This document shows, piece by piece, positions 1-4,855 of a stretch of DNA of 8,260 bases. The first letter of the stretch is position 1. Every line of letters starts with the position of its first letter. The notes under the pieces were generated by a model that ran no database searches, was not told where the DNA came from, and was given only the letters and a program-made list of their open reading frames with translations. The stretch is from Pyrinomonadaceae bacterium (GTDB lineage Bacteria; Acidobacteriota; Blastocatellia; Pyrinomonadales; Pyrinomonadaceae): assembly GCA_013695245.1 (NCBI GenBank), contig JACDAW010000114.1, forward strand, positions 1-8,260, given 5' to 3'. The position numbers and the translations under genes are program-made.

Positions 1-432
1 GAACGGAAGATCGCGCCGTCCGCCCTACGTGTTTTGCTCGAATATGATTGGCCGGGAAACGTCCGCGAGTTGCGCAACGCCATTGAGCGCGCGATGGTGC
101 TTTCAGAAACTGAAGAACTAACTTCTCGCGATCTGCCTGCGGAGATCATCGCCAAGTCAGACAAACCTGTAAGTCAAACTTCACGTTCCTTAGATTCTAA
201 CCACTCAAACGCGGTGACGCTCGACGTTCCGTTTACAGAAGACTTTCGCAACGACCGGCGTGAGTTTGAGCGTCGCTACATCGCGCGGTGTCTGGACGAG
301 TCGAACGGCAACGTCACGCGCGCCGCCTCCGTGCTCGGAATGCATCGTCAATCGTTGCAACACAAGCTCCGCGAACTCGGACTCACGCGCCGCTACATCT
401 CACTCGACGCGCAGGAAAAATCTGACACCTGA
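1..432 (+). CDS. Sigma-54-dependent transcriptional activator, C-terminal part (NtrC/AtoC type)
   Basis: The reading frame is open from base 1, so the gene begins upstream of the window; 143 residues are visible. Residues 17-23 read WPGNVRE, the conserved segment at the end of the sigma-54-interacting AAA+ domain, followed by LRNAIERAMVL. A polar linker leads to a Fis-type helix-turn-helix at about residues 104-128 (NVTRAASVLGMHRQSLQHKL). Family knowledge: such proteins bind upstream enhancers and use ATP hydrolysis to open sigma-54 promoters. The N-terminal sensory part (receiver, GAF, PAS or other) is outside the window, so response regulator versus other activator cannot be decided. The stop at 430-432 is followed by a 129-bp gap before the phosphatase gene. 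The family call is secure; the regulated genes are unknown. Confidence 0.93.
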   Translation, partial: ERKIAPSALRVLLEYDWPGNVRELRNAIERAMVLSETEELTSRDLPAEIIAKSDKPVSQTSRSLDSNHSNAVTLDVPFTEDFRNDRREFERRYIARCLDESNGNVTRAASVLGMHRQSLQHKLRELGLTRRYISLDAQEKSDT

Positions 433-470
433 AAGATAAACAACTTCTTCTAAAGAGACCGAGAGACCGC

Positions 471-490
471 AGTGATGAATCTTCATCACT
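471..490. repeat. Short perfect inverted repeat, possible weak terminator
   Basis: AGTGATGAA and TTCATCACT form perfect 9-base arms around a two-base centre, giving an 8-bp stem with a small loop in practice. It lies 39 bases after the activator stop codon. The stem is only moderately GC-rich, and the nearest T-run (511-515) starts about 20 bases further on, so this is not a textbook intrinsic terminator. It could be an mRNA 3'-end hairpin or a regulator site for the downstream gene. The rest of the 433-561 gap shows nothing recognisable. Confidence 0.4.
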
Positions 491-561
491 CAAGTCTGAC
501 GAAGCGGGAAATTTTTAGATGGCATGTTGATTGCCGTTTACCTCATCGGGAAAGATTTTAG

Positions 562-1965
562 TTGAGAGCGGCCGTATTCGTGAAGATTCTCGTGAAGTTA
601 AGCTTAATTTTATTCGTCGTTGTTGCACTGCTTGTTGCTCCGCACACATTTCTCGTCGCGCCTGTTTCAGCTCAAAGAGAAGCAGCGCAGGCAGACGGGC
701 GGCGGCATTTGATTTTGTGCGTTGACGGTGTGGGCTTTTCAATGATCGAGGAGATGCGGCGCGAAGGGCATTTCAAAATCTTTAACCAACCCTCGCGCAT
801 GATCGCGCCGTTTCCGACTTTAACGAACGTATCAATGACCGAGATTCTGCGCCCCGCTGGAGCGGATGAGACGACGGGATATGAAGATAGTTTTTACGAT
901 ACGGGTAAAAATCGTTTGCGTGGCGGCTTGTTAGATCGCTTCAACGACAGAAGTTTCATTCACGGCACGTTTCGTGAGTTGTTCGATTACCACCCGTCGG
1001 CGCTCAAAAGCGGTTTGGGTTATGCGGCTCCGCCCGCCAGCACTTACATTGAAGCCCTAAGCGATCTCTTGCGTCTGCGGCAGAAATTTAACAACTCGAA
1101 AGAGCCAACATACTTTGCTTACACCGGAGCGTCAGATTCGCTCGCGCACGTGGGCGGCGCGCGTCTGGTGCGTTCATTTCTCGCACGTCTCGATGATACG
1201 CTCGGCCGTATCATCCGTGACGGAGCGTGGCAGATTGATGTTACCGTCTTCTCCGATCACGGAAACCACTTTAGGAAATATCGCCGCGCTGAACTGAAGC
1301 ACGCTTTAGAGAGAGCAAACTTCCGACTCGAACCTGAATTAAGGAACGAGCGCAGCGTCGTGTTGCCGCAATTCGGTCTCGTCGGATGCGCGGTGTTGTT
1401 CACACGCGAAACAAACGAACCGGCGCTTGCCGCAAGTTTAATCAACGTGCGCGGAGTTGATTTCGCGGCGTATGAGAAAAGCGGCATTGTCTATGTCGTT
1501 AATAGAAAGGGCGAAGCGCGCATCGAAGAGCGAGACGCGCGCCTGCGATACGTCGCGGAGCGTGGCGATCCGCTTGAATTGAGTTCAGTAATTGAGCAAT
1601 TGAAAGCGAACCGGAAAGCTGATACGGACGGCTTTGCGACTGGTGAAGATTGGTTTGAAGCGACGCAAAACAATCCGCGAATAGACGCCGTCAGGCGCAT
1701 CTACGAGGGCTTGACGGCGCATGTGCGCAATCGCGCGAACGTGATCGTGAATCTCGAAGACGGTTACTATACCGGAAGCCGAACGCTCGACGTTTTCACG
1801 TTTCTGCAAGCCACACACGGAAACATCGGGCAAGAACAAAGCTCCGGGTTCGTCATGAGCACGAAAGAAAATCTACCGTCATCTATCCGCGCCGCCGATC
1901 TCTGGCGCATAATCGGCTCGCCGCGCCTACATAAATCTTTAACAGAAGCGCATCAGCGCGATTAA
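562..1965 (+). CDS. Exported alkaline-phosphatase-superfamily phosphatase/phosphodiesterase (NPP-like)
   Basis: Up to 467 aa. The N-terminus has a basic start, a long hydrophobic run and an APVSA-Q cleavage-like site near residue 37, so export is likely. All superfamily metal-site motifs appear in order: D55 in LILCVDGVG; the nucleophile T88 in FPTLTNVS, as in the PTxT of nucleotide pyrophosphatase/phosphodiesterases; D192 and H196 in SDSLAHVGG; D232 and H233 in FSDHGNH; and H419 in ATHGN. This supports an active two-metal (zinc-type) phosphoryl or sulfuryl hydrolase; the substrate cannot be read from sequence. The TTG at 562 directly follows an in-frame TAG, so this is the longest possible start. 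GTG at 580 gives an equally good signal peptide, and neither has a clear Shine-Dalgarno. The stop lies one base before the attC-like site on the opposite strand. Confidence 0.85.
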   Translation: MRAAVFVKILVKLSLILFVVVALLVAPHTFLVAPVSAQREAAQADGRRHLILCVDGVGFSMIEEMRREGHFKIFNQPSRMIAPFPTLTNVSMTEILRPAGADETTGYEDSFYDTGKNRLRGGLLDRFNDRSFIHGTFRELFDYHPSALKSGLGYAAPPASTYIEALSDLLRLRQKFNNSKEPTYFAYTGASDSLAHVGGARLVRSFLARLDDTLGRIIRDGAWQIDVTVFSDHGNHFRKYRRAELKHALERANFRLEPELRNERSVVLPQFGLVGCAVLFTRETNEPALAASLINVRGVDFAAYEKSGIVYVVNRKGEARIEERDARLRYVAERGDPLELSSVIEQLKANRKADTDGFATGEDWFEATQNNPRIDAVRRIYEGLTAHVRNRANVIVNLEDGYYTGSRTLDVFTFLQATHGNIGQEQSSGFVMSTKENLPSSIRAADLWRIIGSPRLHKSLTEAHQRD

Positions 1966-1966
1966 A

Positions 1967-2076
1967 GTCTAACGCTGGGCTTTACCTGCCGCTTAGCGAA
2001 CAGCCTTCAATATAATTTCAGAGAACAACGATGAAAGGAATACTATCGCGGGGTCGAGTTGAATGATTTGTTAGGC
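1967..2076 (-). other. attC-like recombination site closing the hicBA cassette
   Basis: On the minus strand it begins with R'' GCCTAAC (2076-2070), spacer AAATC and L'' ATTCAACT. It ends with R' GTTAGAC (1973-1967), preceded by AAAGCCCAGC. R'' and R' pair in 6 of 7 positions. With the extra C of L'' left unpaired, L'' and L' (GGTAAAG) pair in about five of seven positions, one of them a wobble. The length of 110 nt is in the attC range. The central stem is poor and a small competing hairpin is visible around 1994-2012, so this site is weaker than the one at 2571-2673. hicA stops 9 bases before R''. On the other side the phosphatase stop lies one base beyond R'. Confidence 0.5.
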
Positions 2077-2085
2077 TGCGCCGGA

Positions 2086-2304
2086 TTACTTAACTTCTTT
2101 AAGGAAATCCGCGACTTCAATGTCCGCATCACGGAGCGCACCCTTTAACGTGTAACGATCAACTTCATCATGGAAGGGGAAAACAATCACTCTTCCATCC
2201 TCATGTTTCATTTTTATGTGGCTGCCTTTCCGGTGGACTTCGACAAAACCTAAGCGCGTCAATGCGGCTAAGACTTGCCGCCCTGAAAGCAAAGGTAACT
2301 TCAT
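2086..2304 (-). CDS. hicA: HicA-family mRNA interferase toxin
   Basis: A 72-aa protein, the normal HicA size. It is a compact double-stranded-RNA-binding-like fold family that cleaves mRNA when free of its antitoxin. The signature is visible: an N-terminal LSGRQVLAALTRLGF helix, then RKGSH with the catalytic histidine at residue 29, followed by IKMKHEDGRVIVFPFHDEVD and a C-terminal helix ending in LKEVK. The ATG at 2304 overlaps the hicB stop (ATGA), so translation is probably coupled, with antitoxin first and toxin second. The stop is 9 bases before the R'' box of the attC-like site, the usual cassette geometry. The ORF is intact with no missing key residue, so an active toxin is expected. 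Confidence 0.9.
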   Translation of the reverse strand: MKLPLLSGRQVLAALTRLGFVEVHRKGSHIKMKHEDGRVIVFPFHDEVDRYTLKGALRDADIEVADFLKEVK

Positions 2305-2498
2305 ACTGTTAGCTCAACTAGCTCTTGATCTTCGGAGAGTTCGGTAGCTTCGGATTCTAAATACAAATCAATTGCTTCGCGGATATTTTCGAGAGCTTCC
2401 TCTTTGGTTTTACCCTGTGACCAACAACTTTTGAGGGATGGAACGTGAGCCACGAAATAACCATCTTCGCCCGGTTCGACTATTACTTTGATGTTCAT
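2301..2498 (-). CDS. hicB: HicB-family antitoxin, short form
   Basis: A 65-aa protein with the HicB partial RNase-H-like fold signature: MNIKVIVEPGEDGYFVAHVP, a SCWSQGKT turn, then the EEALENIREAIDLYLE helix. It should bind and neutralise the HicA encoded next to it. The ATG at 2498 is chosen because GGAG lies 5 bases upstream (2507-2504). An upstream in-frame TTG at 2564 is rejected because it falls in the putative -35 box and adds an unconserved tail. The protein ends soon after the fold (ELSEDQELVELTV) and has no room for the C-terminal ribbon-helix-helix or HTH that longer HicBs use for autorepression. Its stop overlaps the hicA start by 4 bases. Confidence 0.88.
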   Translation of the reverse strand: MNIKVIVEPGEDGYFVAHVPSLKSCWSQGKTKEEALENIREAIDLYLESEATELSEDQELVELTV

Positions 2499-2503
2499 AA
2501 TCA

Positions 2504-2507
2504 CTCC
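2504..2507 (-). promoter_or_regulatory. Shine-Dalgarno of hicB
   Basis: GGAG on the minus strand, 5 bases before the ATG at 2498. It decides the hicB start in favour of the 65-aa form over the 87-aa reading. Confidence 0.7.
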
Positions 2508-2512
2508 ACGTA

Positions 2513-2537
2513 AATTGAACTTCAATTCTTGTTGAAG
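2513..2537. repeat. Overlapping TTGAA/TTCAA palindromes upstream of hicB (operator-like)
   Basis: A perfect palindrome, AATTGAA-C-TTCAATT (2513-2527), shares its centre with a second inverted pair CTTCAA-6 nt-TTGAAG (2520-2537). This gives three alternating TTGAA/TTCAA half-sites. They lie between the hicB start codon and the putative -10 box, and the last overlaps that box. This position suits a repressor site. The HicB encoded here has no visible DNA-binding domain, so which protein would bind is open. Confidence 0.45.
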
Positions 2538-2564
2538 ATTAGTGGGTTTTAGCAGAACGGTCAA
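2536..2564 (-). promoter_or_regulatory. Putative promoter of the hicBA cassette
   Basis: On the minus strand, TTGACC (2564-2559) matches five of six -35 consensus bases. After exactly 17 bases comes TAATCT (2541-2536), a weak -10 (three of six). It begins 7 bases inside the R' box of the preceding attC-like site, within the cassette. Toxin-antitoxin cassettes are known to carry their own promoters, unlike most cassettes. The -10 is poor, so this is a candidate only. Confidence 0.45.
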
Positions 2565-2570
2565 CTAGCA

Positions 2571-2673
2571 GCCCAACTCCCGAATTAATCGTGCGCGACG
2601 AACCATGATAACCAACAGAGTCTCGCGGATGAAAGCCGCGCTGTTCGCGCTCCGGTTGAATGAGTTGTTAGGC
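2571..2673 (-). other. attC recombination site between the two cassettes (best-formed site)
   Basis: Read on the minus strand: R'' GCCTAAC (2673-2667), spacer AACTC, L'' ATTCAACC, a variable central part, L' GATTAAT, spacer TCGGGA, R' GTTGGGC (2577-2571). R'' and R' pair over all seven positions with one G-T wobble. The spacers do not pair. L'' and L' pair in six of seven positions once one C of L'' is left out, reproducing the extrahelical base that gives attC its strand choice. Inside, GCGCGA pairs with TCGCGC, and AACAG...CGCGG pairs with CCGCG-CTGTT (2614-2645). Length is 103 nt. The opening resembles the start of the aadA-type attC family. The stop codon of the upstream gene lies within R''. 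Confidence 0.72.
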
Positions 2674-3168
2674 GGCGTCCTTGAGATAATCATAGTATTT
2701 CATTACGTATTCGTTTGACCGATTGATTCGATTCTCGACTTCATTCCAATAATTACCAATGCCGACCTTTTTGACCAGCCTCGCATATTGTTTATATTCA
2801 TGCGGCACATTCCCCTCAATTAACATTGCCACTAAGCGCCGCCTGGTTCTTTCTGCTTCTTCAGTCGAGAGTTCGCTACGCCTCAATGCCCTCGCCGTGT
2901 TCGATTTCAGAATCTTACCAAAGGTGAACTTACGATCTTCTTCAATAAATTCGACCCCGATACGCCTACAAGCCGCATCGCCATGTTCAATCCCGGCAAT
3001 AACTTTATTCATGACCGGATATATCCATTTAACGTTACCTTCCACATGCTCAACGGGTGACAAATCAATTGGGTTAAGCACATTCAGTTCACGACAATAC
3101 TGTAAATACCTACGAATGATTTCATCCTTCGACCATTTACCTTCACCATTATAATCGCGTATTTCCAT
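2668..3168 (-). CDS. Cassette-encoded protein of unknown function
   Basis: I do not recognise this family. The ATG at 3168 gives 166 aa; a TTG at 3174 would add two residues and lies closer to an AGG in the R' box. No signal peptide or membrane segment is seen. The sequence is charged and probably mostly helical: KWSKDEIIRRYLQYCREL near the start, a central GVEFIEEDRKFTFGKILKS, then an Arg-rich RALRRSELSTEEAERTRRR helix and Tyr-rich segments (HEYKQYARLVKK, YVMKYYDYLKDAA). No catalytic motif can be named. The frame is intact over its whole length and the stop TAA sits inside the R'' box GCCTAAC, typical of cassette genes. It is separated from hicBA by an attC site, so it is a separate cassette rather than part of the toxin-antitoxin operon. 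Confidence 0.72.
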   Translation of the reverse strand: MEIRDYNGEGKWSKDEIIRRYLQYCRELNVLNPIDLSPVEHVEGNVKWIYPVMNKVIAGIEHGDAACRRIGVEFIEEDRKFTFGKILKSNTARALRRSELSTEEAERTRRRLVAMLIEGNVPHEYKQYARLVKKVGIGNYWNEVENRINRSNEYVMKYYDYLKDAA

Positions 3169-3199
3169 AAACAATTCGACGCCTAACTACTGATTAGGA

Positions 3200-3219
3200 A
3201 GCATCATACCTGATAATAC
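3200..3219 (+). repeat. Imperfect direct repeat, copy 1
   Basis: AGCATCATACCTGATAATAC matches 17 of 20 bases of the copy at 3241-3260. Because GCATCATGC is nearly self-complementary, the two copies can also pair with each other in a hairpin. Confidence 0.6.
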
Positions 3220-3240
3220 GACACAAAAGGTGTGTTATCG

Positions 3241-3260
3241 AGCATCATGCGTGGTAATAC
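3241..3260 (+). repeat. Imperfect direct repeat, copy 2
   Basis: AGCATCATGCGTGGTAATAC, second copy of the element at 3200-3219, 41 bases apart start to start. Its right half is also the left arm of the palindrome at 3250-3283. Confidence 0.6.
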
Positions 3261-3283
3261 ACCTAACTAGGCGTATTACCACG
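3250..3283. repeat. Long palindrome at the outer edge of the cassette block
   Basis: Two 16-base arms, CGTGGTAATACACCTA and TAGGCGTATTACCACG, are complementary at 15 of 16 positions around a two-base centre (AC). AGCA at 3241 and TGCT at 3289 extend it with a gap. Both arms carry a CCTA/TAGG core like the integron R box. It could be a protein-binding operator, a strong RNA hairpin, or the fused remnant of two recombination half-sites. It marks the transition to the + strand O-methyltransferase region. Confidence 0.6.
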
Positions 3284-3297
3284 TTGCTTGCTATCTA

Positions 3298-3381
3298 ATG
3301 CCGCCTTACGATTTTGGAACGATAAACGGTCTCATCGAAGAAGCGAGTGCCCGTTTGCGCTCTTTACAAATCTGCGGGTAA
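3298..3381 (+). CDS. Possible 27-aa leader peptide or gene remnant
   Basis: ATG at 3298 opens a frame ending at TAA 3379-3381, 6 bases before the TTG at 3388 of the O-methyltransferase frame. The peptide starts MPPYDFGTINGLIEEASARL and has the composition of a soluble helical protein rather than random translation. No Shine-Dalgarno is visible and the family is unknown. It may be a small upstream gene, the surviving end of a gene cut by the cassette insertion, or chance. Confidence 0.2.
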   Translation: MPPYDFGTINGLIEEASARLRSLQICG

Positions 3382-3426
3382 ACTTAATTGTCTCAATCTG
3401 AATGCGATTCATCATCCGAGTTTAAA

Positions 3427-4080
3427 ATGAAAGCACGCATTGATGCGATCTTGCATCGAGAACAAGCCGAGTATCTTGACACGCTATTGCCTGCGGGCGA
3501 TGATTTGCTTGCGGAGATGGAAAAGTATGCGTCCGAACATAAAACGCCGATTGCCGATAGGGAAGTCGCGCTGTTTTTAGAGATCACGGCGAGGTCAATG
3601 GGGGCGCGGCGGGTTTTGGAGATCGGGATGGCTATCGGCTACTCGGTCATCCATCTCGCCAGAGGCATGAGCGACGACTCTCAGATCGTTACTATCGAAC
3701 CTGCGGATGAGATGATCCGTGCTGCCGAGAAGTTTATCGAAACTGCGGGCTATACGGAACGGGTTCGCATCGAACGCGGGCGCGCGCTCGACGTGCTGCC
3801 GCGCCTCGACGGAACGTTTGATCTTGTTTTTATTGATGCCCTAAAAGAAGAGTATGGCGATTACCTTGAACTTGCGTTGCCGCTGCTGCGCGCGGGCGGG
3901 GTTGTGATCGTGGACAATTTGCTGTGGGGCGGGCAAGTGGCAACCGTCGCGCGGAATGAAAAGCAGAAAAACTCGACCGAAGCTCTGCGCAAATTCAACC
4001 GGCGATTCGTTAATCACCCGCAACTGCGTGCTGTCGTATTGCCTGTCGGCGACGGTCTCGGATACGGCATCAAACTCTGA
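3427..4080 (+). CDS. Class I SAM-dependent O-methyltransferase (caffeoyl-CoA OMT / family 3 type)
   Basis: 217 aa from the ATG at 3427, the usual size for this family. The frame extends to a TTG at 3388 directly after a stop, adding 13 Ser/Asp-rich residues with no conserved look, so the ATG is preferred. Motif I VLEIGMAIGYSV (residues 63-74) binds S-adenosylmethionine; E91 in TIEPADEM should contact the ribose. FIDALKEEY (D137) and VIVDNLLWGG (D163, N164) supply the Asp/Asp/Asn set that holds the divalent metal in cation-dependent O-methyltransferases. The family methylates catechol-like hydroxyls or, in TrmR members, tRNA wobble hydroxyuridine; the substrate cannot be chosen here. It is cytoplasmic. 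tsaC follows after 76 bases on the same strand, which may mean co-transcription. A start at 3388 remains possible. Confidence 0.88.
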   Translation: MKARIDAILHREQAEYLDTLLPAGDDLLAEMEKYASEHKTPIADREVALFLEITARSMGARRVLEIGMAIGYSVIHLARGMSDDSQIVTIEPADEMIRAAEKFIETAGYTERVRIERGRALDVLPRLDGTFDLVFIDALKEEYGDYLELALPLLRAGGVVIVDNLLWGGQVATVARNEKQKNSTEALRKFNRRFVNHPQLRAVVLPVGDGLGYGIKL

Positions 4081-4156
4081 CCGCAAAAAACTACAGCAGC
4101 ACATCGCGTAGTCTCTTCATCTCGTAGCTTCTGACTATTAACCTGAATTGTTTTCA

Positions 4157-4819
4157 ATGATCGTTTCCAACAGCGAAACAGGGCGCGCGCGCGCCGTCAA
4201 AGAGATCGCTCAAGGCAACCTCGTCGCTTTCCGCACCGATACGTTTTACGGTCTCGGCGTTAATCCTTTCAACGCGGTCGGGCTTAGCAAACTTGCCTTG
4301 ATAAAGCAGCGAGAACACAAACCCGTGCTGGTTCTTGTCAGCGAGGTTTCGCAGGTCGAGCGTTTCTTCAATCGCCGCACGAAAGTGTTTGAAGCATTGA
4401 GCGCCCGGTTCTGGCCCGGAGCTTTAACGATTGTCGAAGAGGCGCAGATGAGTTTATCGGAAGAGCTAACGGCTGGCACGAAAACTATCGGCGTGCGTTT
4501 GCCTGAAAGGGAAGCGGTGAGAGAATTTGTGAGTTTATGCGGCGGCGCGCTGACCGCGACGAGCGCGAACGCGACGGGAAAAGCTCCCGCGCGCACGGCG
4601 ACAGAAGCAGCGAATTATTTTCCGTCCATTATGGTTTTAGACGGCGGCGAGGCGCAGAGCAACAAGCCTTCGAGCGTCTTAGATATAAGCAGCGCGCCAT
4701 CTGTGCGTCTCATCCGTGAAGGTGCGCTCACGTTCACAGAACTACAGAAAGCTTTGCGTGATGTCGGCATAGAATTATTAGCGAACGATCAGAGCGCAAC
4801 GCCAAATCATCACAGATAA
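4157..4819 (+). CDS. tsaC: L-threonylcarbamoyladenylate synthase (TsaC/Sua5/YrdC)
   Basis: Makes threonylcarbamoyl-AMP from threonine, bicarbonate and ATP, the first step of the universal t6A37 tRNA modification. 220 aa from the ATG at 4157; a TTG three codons upstream (4148) would add MFS. YrdC-domain motifs appear in order: TDTFYGLG (27-34), the KxR nucleotide-binding signature IKQREHKP (49-56), FWPGALT (85-91), RLPE (114-117), TSANATG (135-141), PSSVLDIS (171-178) and RLIREGA (184-190). The length fits the short TsaC form; the extra Sua5 C-terminal domain is absent. A polar tail ends in NHHR. No strong Shine-Dalgarno is visible. The gene converges on the substrate-binding protein gene with 24 bases between stop codons. 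Confidence 0.93.
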   Translation: MIVSNSETGRARAVKEIAQGNLVAFRTDTFYGLGVNPFNAVGLSKLALIKQREHKPVLVLVSEVSQVERFFNRRTKVFEALSARFWPGALTIVEEAQMSLSEELTAGTKTIGVRLPEREAVREFVSLCGGALTATSANATGKAPARTATEAANYFPSIMVLDGGEAQSNKPSSVLDISSAPSVRLIREGALTFTELQKALRDVGIELLANDQSATPNHHR

Positions 4820-4834
4820 ATTTGATCGATCTTA

Positions 4835-4855
4835 GAAAACGAATTATTTGTTTTC
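4835..4855. terminator. AT-rich inverted repeat between convergent genes (candidate bidirectional terminator)
   Basis: GAAAAC (4835-4840) and GTTTTC (4850-4855) form an inverted repeat; AAT/ATT inside extends it with one mismatch. It lies between convergent stop codons, partly inside the last codons of the minus-strand gene. The stem is weak and AT-rich, with a short T-run on either strand, so terminator function is only suggested by its position. Confidence 0.35.

Larger units (their letters stand above)
1967..3272 (-). mobile_element. CALIN-like integron gene-cassette array (two cassettes, three attC-like sites, no integrase seen)
   Basis: Read on the minus strand, GTTRRRY and RYYYAAC boxes bracket two units of about 600 bp: cassette 1 (about 3186-2577, unknown protein) and cassette 2 (about 2576-1973, hicB-hicA). 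The genes share one orientation, start just after an R' box and stop in or shortly before an R'' box. Sampled 60-base stretches are about 37-52% GC inside the block and 57% in the O-methyltransferase gene. The block lies antisense between + strand genes. Known: integron cassettes carry one or two promoterless or self-promoted genes plus a 3' attC, and clusters without intI are called CALINs. Inferred: this block arrived by integrase-mediated insertion. No attC covariance search was possible. Confidence 0.65.
3181..3272 (-). other. Degenerate attC-like (or attI-like) site upstream of cassette 1
   Basis: The minus-strand end is canonical: L'-like CCTAAT, spacer CAGTA, R' GTTAGGC (3187-3181), with the 168-aa-class gene starting 7-13 bases later. 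A consensus R'' is missing; the best partner is GCCTAGT (3272-3266), which pairs with R' over five bases. The 92-nt stretch still folds on itself: ATTA with TAAT, GCAT with ATGC, GATAA with TTATC and ACAC with GTGT, around a T-rich tip. CCTAA-7 nt-TTAGG also has the spacing of the core simple site in class 1 attI, so an attI remnant is an alternative. Nothing here encodes an integrase. Confidence 0.42.

Noticed and set aside
515..742. Minus-strand ORF of 75 codons over the start of the phosphatase gene
   Set aside because: It overlaps the signal peptide region of a gene with complete catalytic motifs. Its translation is low-complexity basic sequence and has no ribosome binding site.
1257..1839. 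Several minus-strand ORFs (1257-1487, 1491-1700, 1585-1839) inside the phosphatase
   Set aside because: They are antisense shadows of a well-supported coding frame, with no motifs and mutual overlaps.
2499..2564. N-terminal extension of hicB to the TTG at 2564
   Set aside because: It lacks family similarity, overlaps the putative promoter, and the downstream ATG has a clear Shine-Dalgarno.
2759..3154. 131-codon + strand ORF opposite the unknown cassette gene
   Set aside because: The minus frame ends inside an attC R'' box and has a natural protein composition. The + frame is Ser/Leu-rich antisense translation crossing the other gene.
3200..3260. The two direct repeats as a CRISPR array
   Set aside because: There are only two imperfect copies, with 21 bases between them, and no cas genes.
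3250..3283. The palindrome as an intrinsic terminator or a XerCD dif site
   Set aside because: No T-run follows on either strand. The arms and centre do not resemble the dif 11-6-11 arrangement or its conserved half-sites.
4081..4156. ACTAC/GTAGT inverted repeat between the O-methyltransferase and tsaC genes
   Set aside because: It has five-base arms with a 13-base loop and no T-run, which is within chance expectation.
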